Part shown: in pieces, positions 23,326-34,974 of the stretch | Layout: each line of letters starts with the position of its first letter | Position numbering within the stretch: the stretch's first letter is position 1 | Assembly: GCA_039707655.1 (NCBI GenBank) | Contig: CM077673.1 | Coordinates: 269,708,288-269,772,287, forward strand | DNA: 64,000 bases | Origin: Elymus sibiricus | Lineage: Eukaryota; Streptophyta; Magnoliopsida; Poales; Poaceae | Direction: 5' to 3' | Notes under the pieces: model-generated | Databases searched by the model: none | What the model saw: only the letters and a program-made list of their open reading frames with translations | What the model was told of the DNA's origin: nothing | Position numbers and translations under genes: made by a program

Positions 23326-23863
23326 TGTCGTGGTTTTGTCACGGCAGATGTCCGAAGACTTAGGTTCGAGGCCATCGCTAAGGCGGTGGACTCAAAGGGG
23401 TTGATCGAGACGAGGGACACGAGTTTACCCAGGTTCAGCCCCTCCTGAAGAGGTAAAAGCCTACGTCCTGCTTGTGTTGTATTGATTGGAGTATCGATTA
23501 CAAGGGAGCGGATTCGCCTGACCTAGTTCTCGATTGATTCGTTTCTGTCTAAGCCGCCCCAGGGTATCACCTTTATAAAGGAGGTCAAGGCCCTGTGTTA
23601 CACGAGTCGCAAACCGACTCACACAACGTATTCAATCCTGTCTCTAAGCCGCCTTGCCATCTTGGGCAAGCCGTCTCCTGGCGGCTTAACCGCCCGGGTT
23701 TTCATACCATCTTCTGTCTGGGCCTTCTTCTTGGCCTGTCAGGTAAACCGCCATGCGGCCTGGCCTTCATCTTCCGGCCCACCTCATGGGTCTTGGCTAC
23801 GAGCCGCCAGGTATGACCCGGCCCCTCATGGGCGGGTCTTACCATGGGGTTATATCCCCAACA
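23326..23863 (-). repeat. T2 5' LTR (538 bp)
   Basis: It matches the 3' LTR at 10537-11074. A nearly palindromic CCTTTATAAAGG at about 23570-23581 is the likely TATA box. The right flank GCTCC (23864-23868) is the target duplication. Confidence 0.92.
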
Positions 23864-23948
23864 GCTCCCCTTGTGTCGAATCTATAAATTTGGGTTGAAT
23901 ACTCTACCCTCGAAAACTGTTGTGATCCCCTATACTTGTGGGTTATCA
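23864..23948 (+). repeat. S 5' LTR, second part
   Basis: It completes the S LTR after the T2 insertion. It ends GGTTATCA, followed 11 bp later by the primer site. Confidence 0.8.
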
Positions 23949-23959
23949 AGACCTTTTTT

Positions 23960-23977
23960 TAGCACCGTTGCTGGGGA
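23960..23977 (+). promoter_or_regulatory. S primer binding site, degenerate tRNA-Asp type
   Basis: TAGCACCGTTGCTGGGGA differs at a few positions from the TGGCGCCGTTGCCGGGGA form expected for tRNA-Asp. It has the same 11-bp spacing from the LTR end as in element A. Confidence 0.65.
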
Positions 23978-24026
23978 CCATAGCTATATTTGTTGAGTCA
24001 CTTGGGATTAATATCAATTGATCACT

Positions 24027-26840
24027 ATGAAGAATCTGAAGGGTCCAAAAACCAAGAATTTTCCCTCTAAGACGAGGGGAGGTAAGGAACTGCCATCTAG
24101 CTCTGCACTTGATTCACCTTCGGTTATGAGTAAGCTTGCAACACCACCACATGCTATTAATCCGGATATGTCACAAGTTATTGATGATGCTACTTCTGCT
24201 ATGAATGATGCTTATGATGATGCTAGTACCATGCTTGATGATAATGTGCCACTAGGTGAATTTCTTGATGAACAAATTGCTAGAGCTAAAGAGAATGAAA
24301 TTATTGAAACTGATGAGATTGCTGAAACTGATGAAGCTCTTGAAACTGATGATTATGAAACACCTATTAGACCTGGCTCTCCTTGATTTGAAATGCCTAA
24401 GATACCTGAAGGTTATGTTATGGATGAGGAGAAAACTAGGGAAATCCTTTCTTGTAAGGATTGAAATGATCTTAAGAAATTGCTACGCAAGCAAGTATAA
24501 GGAAAAGACTTTGAATGCTAGAATGAAATGTGATCCTAAGTTTGCTACTTCTCCTATCTTTGTTACCGATAAGGATTATGAATTCTTTGTCGACCCAGAG
24601 TTAATTACTTTGGTTGAATCTGATCCTTTCCATGGCTATGAAACTGAAACTGTAGTGGCACATCTTACTAAGCTGAATGATATAGCCACCCTCTTTGCTC
24701 ATGATGAGAAGATTCGCTACAACTATATTCTTAAGTTATTTCCGTTCTCATTAAAGGGTGATGCTAAGACATGGTACAATACTCTTGCTCCTGGTTGTGT
24801 CTGTAGTCCCCAGGATATGATCTACTACTTCTCTGAAAAATATTTTCCTGCTCATAAGAAACAAGCTGCCTTACAGGAAATATTTAACTTTGTGCAAATT
24901 GAAGAAGAGAGTCTCCCACAAGCTTGGGGGAGGCTTCTCCAATTGCTTAATGCTTTGCCTGATCACCCTCTCAAGAAAAATGAAATACTTGATATCTTCT
25001 ATAATGGACTAACTGATGCTTCTAGGGACTTCCTAGATAGTCGTGTTGGTTGTGTTTTCAGGGAACGAACTATTGAACAAGCTGAGGAATTATTGAATAA
25101 TATATTGAAGAATTATGATGATTGGACTCTTCCTAAACCACCACTTAAACCCACTCCGAAGAAGAGGGGTATCTTATTTCTCAGTCCTGAAGATATGCAA
25201 GAGGCAAAGAAATGCATGAAAGAAAAAGGTATTAAAGCTGAGGATGTTAAGAATTTACCACCTATTGAAGAAATACATGGTCTTGACGCACCACCACCTC
25301 CACAGGTGGTAGCGGTAAATTCTTTATTAAAGTTTGATGAAAGTGATATCCCTTGAAATAAACATCCTAGTCAATGCTTATATGAGTTTGATAACTACAT
25401 TATGAAACAAGATCACTTCAATGCACATGTTCTGAAACAATTGAAATATAATTCTGATATGATTGCTCGCTTGAGTGACTTGCTATTTAGAATCAGTAAT
25501 GATGTTAGAGGTGTAGGAAAACATGCCTCTATGGTTCAAACCCAGTTAGAACAAGTTGCTAGATCTCAAAAAGAATTGCTTGATGAAATGAATAATAATA
25601 TGAATGATTTTGCTGCTAGAGTAGTAACTAGAGGAGGTAGAATGACCCAAGAACCTCTCTATCCTGAGGGTCATCCTAAAAGAATTGAACAAGACTCTCA
25701 GAGAATTAACACTGATGCACCTAGTCCTTCTAAAAAGAAAAAGAAAAAGAAAAAGAAAAATGATAGGACTCTGCATACCTCTAGTAAACCCGAGATACAA
25801 AAACCTCCTGATAATAATGATGTCTCTATTTTAGATGCTGAAACTCAGTCTGGTAATGAACATTCACCTAGTGATAATGAACACAATAATGAACATTCAC
25901 CTAGTGATAATGAACACAATAATGATGATTTTCATGATAAAGAACCGGATAATGATGTTGAAATAGAGCCGGCTGTTAATCTTGATAACCCACAAGTTAA
26001 CAATAAACGTTATGATAAAAGAGACTTTGTGGCTAGAAAACATGGTAAAGAAAGAGAGCCATGGGTTCAAAAACCCATGCCCTTTCCAACTAAACCATCT
26101 AAGAATAAGGAAGATGAAGAATTTGAACGCTTTGCTGAAATGATTAGGCCAGTCTTTTTGGGTACCCGCTTAACTGATATCTTAAAAATGCCCCCTATGC
26201 AAAATACATGAAAGACATCATCACTAATAAAAGAAAGATACCTGAAGCTGAAATCTCCACCATGCTTGCTAATTATTCTTTTAAGGATGGAGTACCTAAA
26301 AAACTTGGAGATCCGGGAATACCAACTATACCTTGCTCCATTAAAAGAAACTATGTCAAAACTGCTTTGTGTGATTTGGGAGCTGGTGTTAGTGTTATGC
26401 CTTTCTCCTTATATAAAAGACTTGATTTGAATAAACTCACACCTACTGAGATATCATTGCAAATGGCTGACAAATCAACTGCCATACCTATCGGTATTTG
26501 TGAGGATGTGCCCGTTGTTGTTGCAAAAGTTACTATCCTAATGGACTTTGTTATTCTTGAGATGCCCGAGGACGACAATATGTCGATTATCCTTGGTAGA
26601 CCCTTTTTGAATACTGCAGGGGTTGTTATTGATTGCAATAAAAGCAAAGTCACTTTTCATATCAATGGTAATGAGCATACGGTGCACTTTTCGAAGAAAC
26701 AATTCCAAGTGAATGGTATAAATGTTATTGAAGAATCTCTAACACTCACTATTGGAAGTTTTCAAATACCTCTACCTATTGCCAAAGAGAAATATGACAT
26801 ACTTATTGTTGGGGATATGCATATCCCCATTGAGGTAACT
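24027..26840 (+). pseudogene. S gag-protease, broken
   Basis: The start is MKNLKGPKTKNF (24027). The N-terminal segment ends at a stop at 24384 and a frameshift follows before about 24489. The gag core is then open to 25353 (ESDPFHGYETETVVAHLTKL, LFPFSLKGDAKTWYN, PQAWGRLLQLLNALPDHPL). An in-frame TGA at 25354 is followed by more gag (25402-26211) with a lysine run at about 25732-25760 and an acidic SDNEHNNEHSPSDNEHNN repeat (25868-25925). A frameshift near 26200 leads to a protease-like domain (LCDLGAGVSVMPFSLY, ILGRPFLNTAG) ending at 26840. No RT or integrase follows. Confidence 0.8.
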
Positions 26841-26843
26841 TAG

Positions 26844-27607
26844 TGTTTTACGAAAGTTCTTCGATTTCATGCTAATCGGAAGTGGTTGTTAATAAGACTT
26901 TATCAACCTTATTAATGGATCATTTTTGAGAGGTATGAAGCACAATCTTCTGCTCCCACCTTTTATTTTCTGTTTTACTTAGTCCAATAAAATAAAATGC
27001 CATGTCTATCTTGTTTTCTGTTTTCTCCGTACAATAGAAAATGACCCAAAAATAAAAGTTCTCAGAATGTCGTGAAAATTTGATACGATTTTTTTCTGAA
27101 TATTTCTGAATTTCTGGTGCAAATAATATTAGAGGGGGGTGCACCTGGTGCCCACAAGACACCAGGGCGCGCCAGCAACCCCAGGCGCGCCTTGGTGGGT
27201 TGTGGTCCCCACGTGGGCCCCCTCACTTATTCCTTTAGCCCATGTCACCCCCTACCTCCAGAAAAAGATCACCATAGCTCTCATTCCCGTGTTCTTGCTC
27301 TCAAACCCGTGGATTTTGATCTCTTTGCTCGAAGCTCCATTTCCGAAAATGTTTGGAGGAATTGCTACTTGGTATGTGACTCCTCCATTGCTCTAATTAG
27401 TTTTTGATTTAGTGTGTTATTTTTAGAGTAATTAGCTACTCTTGGTGCTGCTGTAGATGAGCTTGCATGTTGAATTCTTAGAGTTCTAAGTAGTTTGAAT
27501 GCATAATATGGCCTCTATGCAACCTTAGGAGTTGTTGCTGTCAATTTCACGAAGTTAACAAAATTTTGGGTCTCAAAAATATTTCAGAAATTTGTTCGCA
27601 AATAAAA
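26844..27607 (+). promoter_or_regulatory. S internal promoter region with hairpin P2 and probable 5'UTR intron
   Basis: No gene here. Hairpin P2 (27146-27212) has arms ACCAGGGCGCGCC and GGCGCGCCTTGGT. The extra ORF starts 400 bp downstream. A donor at about 27372 (TTGGTATGTG) and an acceptor at about 27584 (ATATTTCAG) would remove a leader intron of about 210 nt. No clear TATA box is visible, unlike the equivalent regions in A and B. Confidence 0.45.
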
Positions 27608-28623
27608 ATGCAATTATGTAGGAGTTCTTCGAAGAGGAGGTCCTCGGAGGCCTCATCAAGTGGACGCTCGGTCCGACAATCTTATGTTGAGCCAAGCGAA
27701 AGCTCGATGCGAGATGCCGCTACCAAATCATGTTGGTGGCCGTGTGATGAATTCATGGAAGGTGCAGGTATCAAGGGAGAATTCAAACAATTTATCCACA
27801 ATGCAGAACTCGCTCCCTTCATCACAGATAAGTGCCCTCAACATCTCGAACTCACGAAAACATTCACAAAGAAATTTAAATATTTTCCTCGTGAGTTTAG
27901 AGTTTCATTCAACCTCTATGACCGTTCCTTCACCATGCCTTTAGAATTGTTCAGTGAAGCATGCAAAATTCCATATTGGGGTTCCCTTGATGAACCACCA
28001 AAATCTGAGTATGAGTCATTTTTGATTAACCTTTGCTATGGTGAAGATAGGGGAGTGACACAAGGAAGAATTAAAAGCATCCATTTCCCATCAATACACT
28101 ACTTCGCACTCTTTAATGGTAAATGTATCGTAGGCAAACAAGACTATAGCACACTGTGTGCTCCTGATTTGAGTCTCATACACACTGCTATAACAGGAAA
28201 TAAATGTTATAATCTTGGAGCAATTGTTGCACGGAGACTGCAGCACAACGCTGCTAGTGGCAATTTTTATGGAGGAATTTATGCCTCCCGTGTAGCAGAG
28301 AAGCTAAATGTATCACCTTGGCCTAATGACCCCATTTTACCTACTCGGTACTTAGACTTTGAGGCCATGAAGCATCATAAGTTCCTTAAGGGCACATTCA
28401 CTAATTACACCTATAACTTGAGGTTTAATAAAAAAATGTTGTGCCCGTTACTTTGCCTGCTCCTGCTCTCTTTGATTTTCACAGTAGGGGAAGATACTAT
28501 GTTCTTGAGAGCGAGGCCCATGCGTACAATGCGGAAGTTGAAGCTGCCAGGAGGGCTAAGGAGTCTGCACCAAGGACCTCGGTGGGCTATCACTCTGACT
28601 ATTATCCACGCTACGGATGGTGA
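27608..28623 (+). pseudogene. S extra ORF, unknown function, one frameshift
   Basis: It begins MQLCRSSSKRRSSEASSSGR, a basic, serine-rich N-terminus. A ~250-residue globular-looking region follows (GAGIKGEFKQFIHNAELAPF, FSEACKIPYWGSL, LDFEAMKHHKFLKG), and the frame runs into an A-run at 28430-28436. After a frameshift there it continues as VTLPAPALFDFHSRGRYYVL and ends at 28623. I recognise it only as an extra ORF found in Sabrina-type elements; no catalytic motif is seen. It replaces pol in position, so S would depend on another element for reverse transcription and integration. Confidence 0.6.
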
Positions 28624-29248
28624 TTACCAAGCTTGGCCAAAAGCCTAAGCTTGGGGGAGTACGTATTTCCACCGACATTATATTCATGTTCACACATTTC
28701 ATCCCAGTTGTCGGTGTTCATACTTTTTCATTGTACTATCCCTGCTAGATTTATTTTCTCGCCTTCTTCTTGTGTATTTGAAAAACTTTGAGAAAACCCA
28801 AAAATATTTCCTACTTCTTTTTGGTTTTTCTTTCTAGCTTAAATTAATTATAGTATTAAAAGAAAACCCAAAAAGATTTCTCGTTTCTTCTTTTACTTGT
28901 TGGAAACTTTCCCGTGTAAATAATTTTTCTCGTTTTTGTTTTCCCTCTTTAATTTGCTTTCTTCTTGGAAAAACCAAAAACTCCAAAAATATTTCAGTGT
29001 GTTTCTCTGAAATTATTTTCCTTTTTGCTTGAGTCATACCAAGGAGAAGACCACGATGAAAATGTTGAGTGGCTCTCATATGCACTATTGTTAATCTAAC
29101 AAAGAGCCCATGTTACTTTGTCTTCTCCTCTTGAATAAAATGTTTGCAGATTCCAGCTTAGTCCATGACACTCTTGCACTATTATTATTTTCATATCATT
29201 CGGTCGTGCAAGTGAAAGGCAATAATGACGATATTTGATGAAGTGACT
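28624..29248 (+). other. S 3' non-coding region
   Basis: It starts with a purine tract AAGCTTGGGGGAGT at about 28647, which resembles the polypurine tracts of A and B but is not followed by an LTR. The rest is T-rich, with repeated AAACCCAAAAATATTTC-like motifs (28795-29010). It ends in TGACT, the A target duplication. No gene is seen. Confidence 0.6.
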
Positions 29249-31349
29249 TGATACGTACATTTTGCATCATGATTTCCTACTGTTATTTATTATATTTTGT
29301 TGAATAATAATTCTTTGGGAAGTGATTCTAATGCCTTTTCTCTCATAATATGCAAGGTTTACACAAAGAGGGAGAATACCGGCAGCTGGAATTCTGGACC
29401 CAAGAAAAGCACATCAGAGATACCTATTCCGCACAACTCCAATGAAGCTGAAATTTTACGGAGATTATTTTTGGAATACATAAAAAATACTGGAGCAGAA
29501 AACTACCAGAGGGGGCAACCTGGTGGGCACAACCCACCAGGGTGCGCCAGACCCCCCGGGCGCGCCCTGATGGGTTGTGGCCTCCTCGGCCCACCTCTGG
29601 TGCCCATCTTCTGGTATATAGTCACATTTAACCTAGAAAAAAAATCAGAGGAGGACTTTCGGGACGAAGCGCCGCCGCCTCGAGGCGGAACTTGGGTAGG
29701 AGCACTTTTGCCCTCCGGCGGAGCGATTCCGCTGGGGGAACTTCCCTCCCGGAGGGGGAAATCGAAGCTATCGTCATCACCAACACCCCTCTCATCTTTG
29801 GGAGGCCAATCTTCATCAACATCTTCAACAACACCATCTCATCTCAAACCCTAGTTCATCTCTTGTTATTTACTTTGTTTACTTGAATAATAATGCTTTG
29901 GGAGTGATTCCAATGCCTTTTCTCTCATAATATGCAAGGTTTACACCAAGAGGGAGAATACCGGCAGCTGGAATTCTGGACCCAAGAAAAGCACGTCAGA
30001 GATGCCTATTCTGCACAACTCCAATGAAGATGAAAATTTATGGAGATTATTTTTGCATTTAATAAAAAATACTGGAGCTGAAAACTAGAGGGGGAGGCCC
30101 ACCACGTGGGCACAACCCACCAGGGCGCGCCTGGCACCCCTAGGCGCGCCCTGATGGGTTGTGCTCACCCAGGCCCACCTCCGGAGCCCATCTTCTGGTA
30201 TAAATTCCCAAAAAACCTAGAAAAATTAATAGTAGGACTTTTGGGATGAAGCGCCGCCACCTCGAGGCGGAACTTGGGCAGGAGCACTTTTGCCCTCCGG
30301 CGGAGTGATTCCGCCGGGGGAACTTCCCTCCCGGAGGGGGAAATCGAAGCTATCGTCATCACCAACACCCCTCTCATCTTTGGGAGGCCAATCTTCATCA
30401 ACATCTTCAACAACACCATCTCCTCTCAAACCCTATTTCATCTCTTGTGTTCAATCTTTGTACCGGAACCTCAGATTGGTACATGTGGGTGACTAGTAGT
30501 GTTGACTACCTTGCGTAGTTGATTACTATATGGTTTATTTGGTGGAAGATTGTATGTTCAGATCCATTATGCTATTTAATACCCCTCTGATCTTGAGCAT
30601 GATTATTATTTGTGAGTAGTTACCTTTGTTCTGGAGGTCACGGGAGAAGTCATGTTGCAAGTAATCATGTGAATTTGATATGTGTTTGATATTTTGATGA
30701 TATGTATGTTGTGATTCCCATAGTGGTGTCATGTGAACGTCGACTACATGACACTTCACCATTCATAGGCCTAAGGGAATGCATTGTGGAGTAGTTATTA
30801 GATGATGGGTTGCTAGAGTGCTAGAAGCTTAAACCCAAGTTTATGCGCTACTTTGTAAGGGGCTGATTTGGATCCAAACGTTTAATGCTATGGTTAGATT
30901 TTATCTTAATACTTTTCTCGTAGTTGCGGATGCTTGCGAGGGGGTTAATCATAAGTGGGAGGTTGTTCAAGTAAGAACAACACCCAAGCACCGGTCCACC
31001 CACATATCAAATTATCAAAGTAGCGAACACGAATCAAACCAACATGATAAAAGTGACTAGATGAAATTCCCGTGTACCCTCAAGAACACTTTGCCTATTA
31101 CTAGAGATTGTTCTGGCCTGTCCTTTGCCACAAAAGGATTGGGCTACCTTGCTGCACCTTATTTACCGTTACCATTACTTGCTCGTTACCAATTACCTTG
31201 CTATCAAACTATCTGTTACCTACAATTTCAGTGCTTGCAAAAATTACCTTGCTGAAAACCGCTTGTCATTTCCTTCTGCTCCTCGTTGGGTTCGACACTC
31301 TTACTTATCGAAAGTACTACGATTGATCCCATATACTTGTGGGTCATCA
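29249..31349 (+). repeat. A 5' LTR (2101 bp) with an internal partial duplication
   Basis: 29249-29864 is the start of a normal A LTR. At 29865 a second LTR start begins, lacking its first ~40 bp and resembling the B-type LTR (TTATTTACTTTGTTTACTT; hairpin with CTGGCACCCCTAGG loop). Further on the sequence is A-type again up to GGGTCATCA at 31349. The 3' LTR is 1511 bp, so the insert is about 590 bp. Two hairpins (P3 29522-29585, P4 30107-30170) and two TATA-like sites (TATATAG about 29614, TATAAAT about 30198) result. Confidence 0.8.
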
Positions 31350-31360
31350 AGACTCTTTTC

Positions 31361-31378
31361 TGGCGCCGTTGCCGAGGA
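31361..31378 (+). promoter_or_regulatory. A primer binding site (tRNA-Asp type)
   Basis: TGGCGCCGTTGCCGAGGA, 11 bp after the LTR end. The first 13 bases match the expected complement of the plant tRNA-Asp 3' end. Confidence 0.75.
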
Positions 31379-31455
31379 GTGAAGCGCTCTTGGTAAGTGG
31401 AAATCGGTAAGGAAAAACTTATACTACGTGCTGAAATTTATTGCTACTTGCTACT

Positions 31456-32300
31456 ATGGAGAACAATCCTTTGAGGGGTTTGTTCGGGGTATCTTCACCT
31501 CGACTGGAACCAAAATTAGTTGCCCCTCAACCTACTGCACCTACTGAAAATATTGCTTATGAAATTCCTTCGAGTATGGTAGAACAACTGCTTGCTAAAC
31601 CCTATGCAGGAGATGAACTGAACATCCTGATATGCATCTATTATATGTGAACGAAATATGTGGATTATTTAAGCTTGCAGGTTTACCCGAAGATGAAGTT
31701 AAGAAGAAGCTTTTCTATTTATCTTTTGAGGGAAAAGCATTGACATGGTATAGGCTATGTGATGATCTTGGATCGTGGAACTGGAATCGTTTGCAATTGG
31801 AATTCCACCAAAAGTTTTATCCCATGCATCTAGTTCATCGTGATCGGAATTATATATATAATTTTTGGCCTTGTGAAGGAGAAAGTATCGCTCTAGCTTG
31901 GGGGAGGCTTAAGGCAATGCTATATTCATGCCCCAATCATGACATTCCAAGAGAAGTTATCATCCAAAAAATTTATGCTCGGCTTTCTCATAATGATCAA
32001 TCCATGCTCGGTACTTCTTGTGCTGGTTCTTATATGAATAAGACTATTGAATTCAAGTGGGATCTCTTAGAAAGAATTAAATGCAACTCTGAAGATTGGG
32101 AACTCGACGAAGGTAATGAGTCAGGTATAAAGCTTAAATTTGATTGTGTTAAATCTTTTATGAATACCGATACTTTTCACAAGTTTAGCACTAAATATGG
32201 ACTTGACTCTGAGATAGTAGCCTCTTTCTGCGAAGCATTTGCTACTCACGTTGATCTCCCTAAGGAGAAGTGGTTTAAATATAATCCCCCTATTAAATAA
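31456..32300 (+). pseudogene. A gag, one frameshift
   Basis: The start MENNPLRGLFGVSSPR is shared with B. A one-base change near 31615 breaks PYAGDGTKHPD, and the frame resumes as MHLLYVNEICGLFKLAGLPE (31632). The core retrotransposon gag follows (KALTWYRLCDDLGSWNWNRL, ALAWGRLKAMLYSCPNHDIP, SWDLLERIK-type). It ends at TAA 32298-32300 after NPPIK. The same stop is at the same codon in B, and the protease follows in the same frame. Confidence 0.75.
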
Positions 32301-33102
32301 GAAATTAAAGAACCAGTCATAGCTAAAGAAGAAACCATCATTTACAATGTTGATCCAGTTGTGCCTACCGCTTATATTGAAAAACCACCTTTCACTGTTA
32401 GGATAAAGGAACATGCTAAGGTATCAACTGTGGTTCGTAAGAGCAACCTAAAAACATCTAAGCCCCCTGAGAAAATCAAAGTAGAACCTAGTGTTGCTAT
32501 GGTTAAAGATCTCTTGGTAGAACATATCGATGGGCATGTTATGTACTTCTGTGATGAAGCTGCTAGAATTGCTAAACCCGATGAAAAAGATAAACATAGA
32601 CCCATAGAAGGCATGCCTGTTGTCTCAGTCAAAATAGGAGATCATTCCTATCATGGTTTATATGATTTGGGTGCTAGTGTGAGTGCTATCCCTTTTACTT
32701 TATACCAAGAAATTATGGATGAAATAGCACCTGCCGAAATAGAAGACATTGATGTTATATTAAACTTGCTAATAGAGACACTATCACACCACTTGGGATT
32801 GTTAGAGATGTTGAATTCTTGTGTGGGAAAGTGAAATACCCTACTGATTTTCTAGTTCTTGGTTCCCCACAAGATGACTTTTGTCCCATTATCTTTGGTA
32901 GACCTTTCTTAAGCACCGTCAATGCTAAGGTAGATTGTGAAAAACAAACTGTCGGTGTCAGTTTTGGTAATGTGTCTCATGAGTTTAATTTTTCCAAGTT
33001 TAGTAGACAACCTCGTGATAAAGCGTTATCTAGCAAGGATGAAATAATTGGTCTTGCTTCTATTGCTGTGCCTCCTACTGATCCATTAGAACAATATTTG
33101 CT
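32301..33102 (+). pseudogene. A protease and linker (5' part of pro-pol), cut by CACTA
   Basis: In frame with gag after the TAA, it reads EIKEPVIAKEE and then a protease with active-site loop LYDLGASVSAIPFTLY (about 32655-32702). A frameshift near 32758 is followed by CGKVKYPTDFLVLGSPQDD and IIFGRPFLSTVNAK. It ends at TDPLEQYLL, where the CACTA element begins at 33103. The frame resumes at 43151 as DHENDMHL. Confidence 0.75.
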
Positions 33103-33129
33103 CACTACTATAGAATGGTCCAAAGACGA

Positions 33130-33550
33130 CACATCAATCAGAGACCCTTCGACGAAACTGTGTGCAATCCACCAATCGCAAACGGTATTGTTCAAGCTCC
33201 GTCGCAAATGGCACGAACTGTGTGCGATGGTGGATCCATCAAATACGATTCAGAAAATAGTTGCGTGTGTGATCCACGACAGACAATTTATTCTTATGAA
33301 CTGTTTGGGATTAGCTAAGATAACAGAAACAGTTAACAAAACTTCGTACGTGTGTGAAGTATGGCACACAGTTCACTCAGATAAACTGCTTGCGATGATC
33401 CAGCAGAACACAAACGGGTTAGCGTAAGAAGGTGTGTGTGATACGCAGCAATCGGTTCATTCATGAGAATTGTGTGGGAAGACTAATAATAACTGAAACG
33501 ATTCATCCGGACAAGTTGTGTGTGTTGTGGGCGGACGGTTGTTGCCAAAC
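33130..33550. repeat. Left subterminal repeats of the CACTA element
   Basis: Short direct and inverted motifs such as AACTGTGTGC, TGTGTGATCCAC and CGCAAACGG recur. In En/Spm-type elements such arrays bind the accessory transposition protein; here that is by analogy only. The stretch 33551-33884 has no gene. Confidence 0.65.
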
Positions 33551-33884
33551 AATTGTCAACAATTGATGAAAACATTACCGACGGTACGTCCGGAAGTGCC
33601 ATTTTCCCGTATTAATATCGTAGTCGTTTTATTATTATTACCAGTCTGACTGCGCATCACCTCTTCTTCCTCTCTCACGTCTTGTCACCGCGTTTTTGCC
33701 CGAGGATTCCAGTGCACGCTTCGGCACCGCACCGACGTTTCTTTTGGCCACGTTCCCGCGCGGAACCGCGCATGTTCCCGCGCAAGCTTCCCCATCGGTT
33801 TCCCGCCAGAAGCGAATGAGCATAAGAGCCTGCGCGCGTCACACGCGGATGCACACCTAGTGCAGCCTAGCCCATCTACGAAGC

Positions 33885-34661
33885 ATGCCAACCCGACCAA
33901 GCGCCGCCTCTGCCATCAACCTCCTCGACGACGAAAACGATCTGGTACAGGCGCAACGGCCTATCGAGGCCGATGGTGTGTCCGGCGACGCGTCGGACAA
34001 CGTTTTGTTGCACGTCATCGCAAGGGTTGAGCAGACCCTTGGCGTAGGGTGCGGCAGCGCCGCCCAGCAACATAGCCGCCTCACCGCCAAGAGGCTGCAG
34101 CGCGCCGCACAAGAAGATCATCGATGGTGCTCCGTAGAGCAAAACATGCGCGTCCGCGCCGAGAGGGCAAGGCACGCCGCACAGCAAGACCGATGGAGGG
34201 CCGCAGAGCGAGAGGCGCGGCGCGCGGCAGAGCAAGAGCGGTTCCATCCCCGCTTGCCTGCTATCCCACCCGACATGACGTTGCAGCTGTGTCCAAGGCA
34301 CGTGAGTAGCCCTATTTCTCGCCAGGAATGGGCAGCGGCCGTCTGCGCCGTACTTGCACCAGAGCCCGGCCGCACCGTCCTTGCAATGAACGCTGGCCGC
34401 GCCGTTCGCATGGGTCGCGCCGTTCGCCTTGTCCGCGGCCCCCTCGATGCTAATGGGCTCGTCGGTAGGCTCGAGCGCCTCCTTGGCCCAGGTGTCCAGC
34501 AGGGAGCAGTAGAAGAAAATGGCCGTCGCATCCTCGAGATGGTAATCTCCGACGAAATAGCCAGCTTGGAGCTCGAGATCGCGCTAGAGCTGTACCGCGA
34601 GCGTGTAAACTGCATGGACGAACGCCTGAACGAGTTCAGGCACAGCCAAGAGCTTCCGTAG
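33885..34661 (+). CDS. CACTA ORF1, hypothetical 258-aa protein
   Basis: Open from MPTRPSAASAINLLDDENDL to HSQELP. GC-rich, unlike the AT-rich flanks. Residues ~55-120 are rich in R, A, Q and E with heptad-like spacing (RLQRAAQEDH, RAERARHAAQQDRWRAAERE), suggesting a long helix or coiled coil. A second charged helix is near the C-terminus (IASLELEIALELYRERV). No known domain is recognised. It could be an accessory CACTA protein or a captured host fragment. Confidence 0.5.
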   Translation: MPTRPSAASAINLLDDENDLVQAQRPIEADGVSGDASDNVLLHVIARVEQTLGVGCGSAAQQHSRLTAKRLQRAAQEDHRWCSVEQNMRVRAERARHAAQQDRWRAAEREARRAAEQERFHPRLPAIPPDMTLQLCPRHVSSPISRQEWAAAVCAVLAPEPGRTVLAMNAGRAVRMGRAVRLVRGPLDANGLVGRLERLLGPGVQQGAVEENGRRILEMVISDEIASLELEIALELYRERVNCMDERLNEFRHSQELP

Positions 34662-34974
34662 GTTAGGGTATAGTCATGGACGCGTTTTATTTTGTTGAAT
34701 CCTTTAGATGTCGATCCCAATGTCTGGACAACAATCACAATATTGATATGTTTCGATGTATGAATGATTTATGTTCTATTTTTATGTTTCAATATGTGTA
34801 AAAGGCTAACAGTTAGAGCCAGAAAATCAGTATGAAAACAGATAGAAATGTGAAACTAATAATATATATTAATTTTTGAATAGCTCATTGAAGACATGAT
34901 ACATATACGACATATATCATCACATATACGTGATAATAGTACTTAACTGATACGTACAATGAATAAAAACTAAA

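Larger units (their letters stand above)
10537..23863 (-). mobile_element. T2: complete Tat-lineage Gypsy retrotransposon
   Basis: Two 538-bp LTRs (10537-11074 and 23326-23863) bound 13,327 bp, and a perfect 5-bp duplication GCTCC flanks it (10532-10536 and 23864-23868). Removing the element and one GCTCC restores a continuous S LTR. On the minus strand the order is LTR, primer site, gag, protease, RT, RNase H, an archaeal-type second RNase H, integrase, a long 3' region with a gene on the opposite strand, and LTR. The second RNase H and the antisense gene place it in the Tat lineage. By hand count the LTRs differ at about 11 positions (about 2%), so the insertion is fairly recent. Confidence 0.92.

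Noticed and set aside
31061..31382. Frames repeated near the end of every A/B-type LTR
   Set aside because: They recur only because the LTR recurs; three overlapping frames are open and none has a domain.
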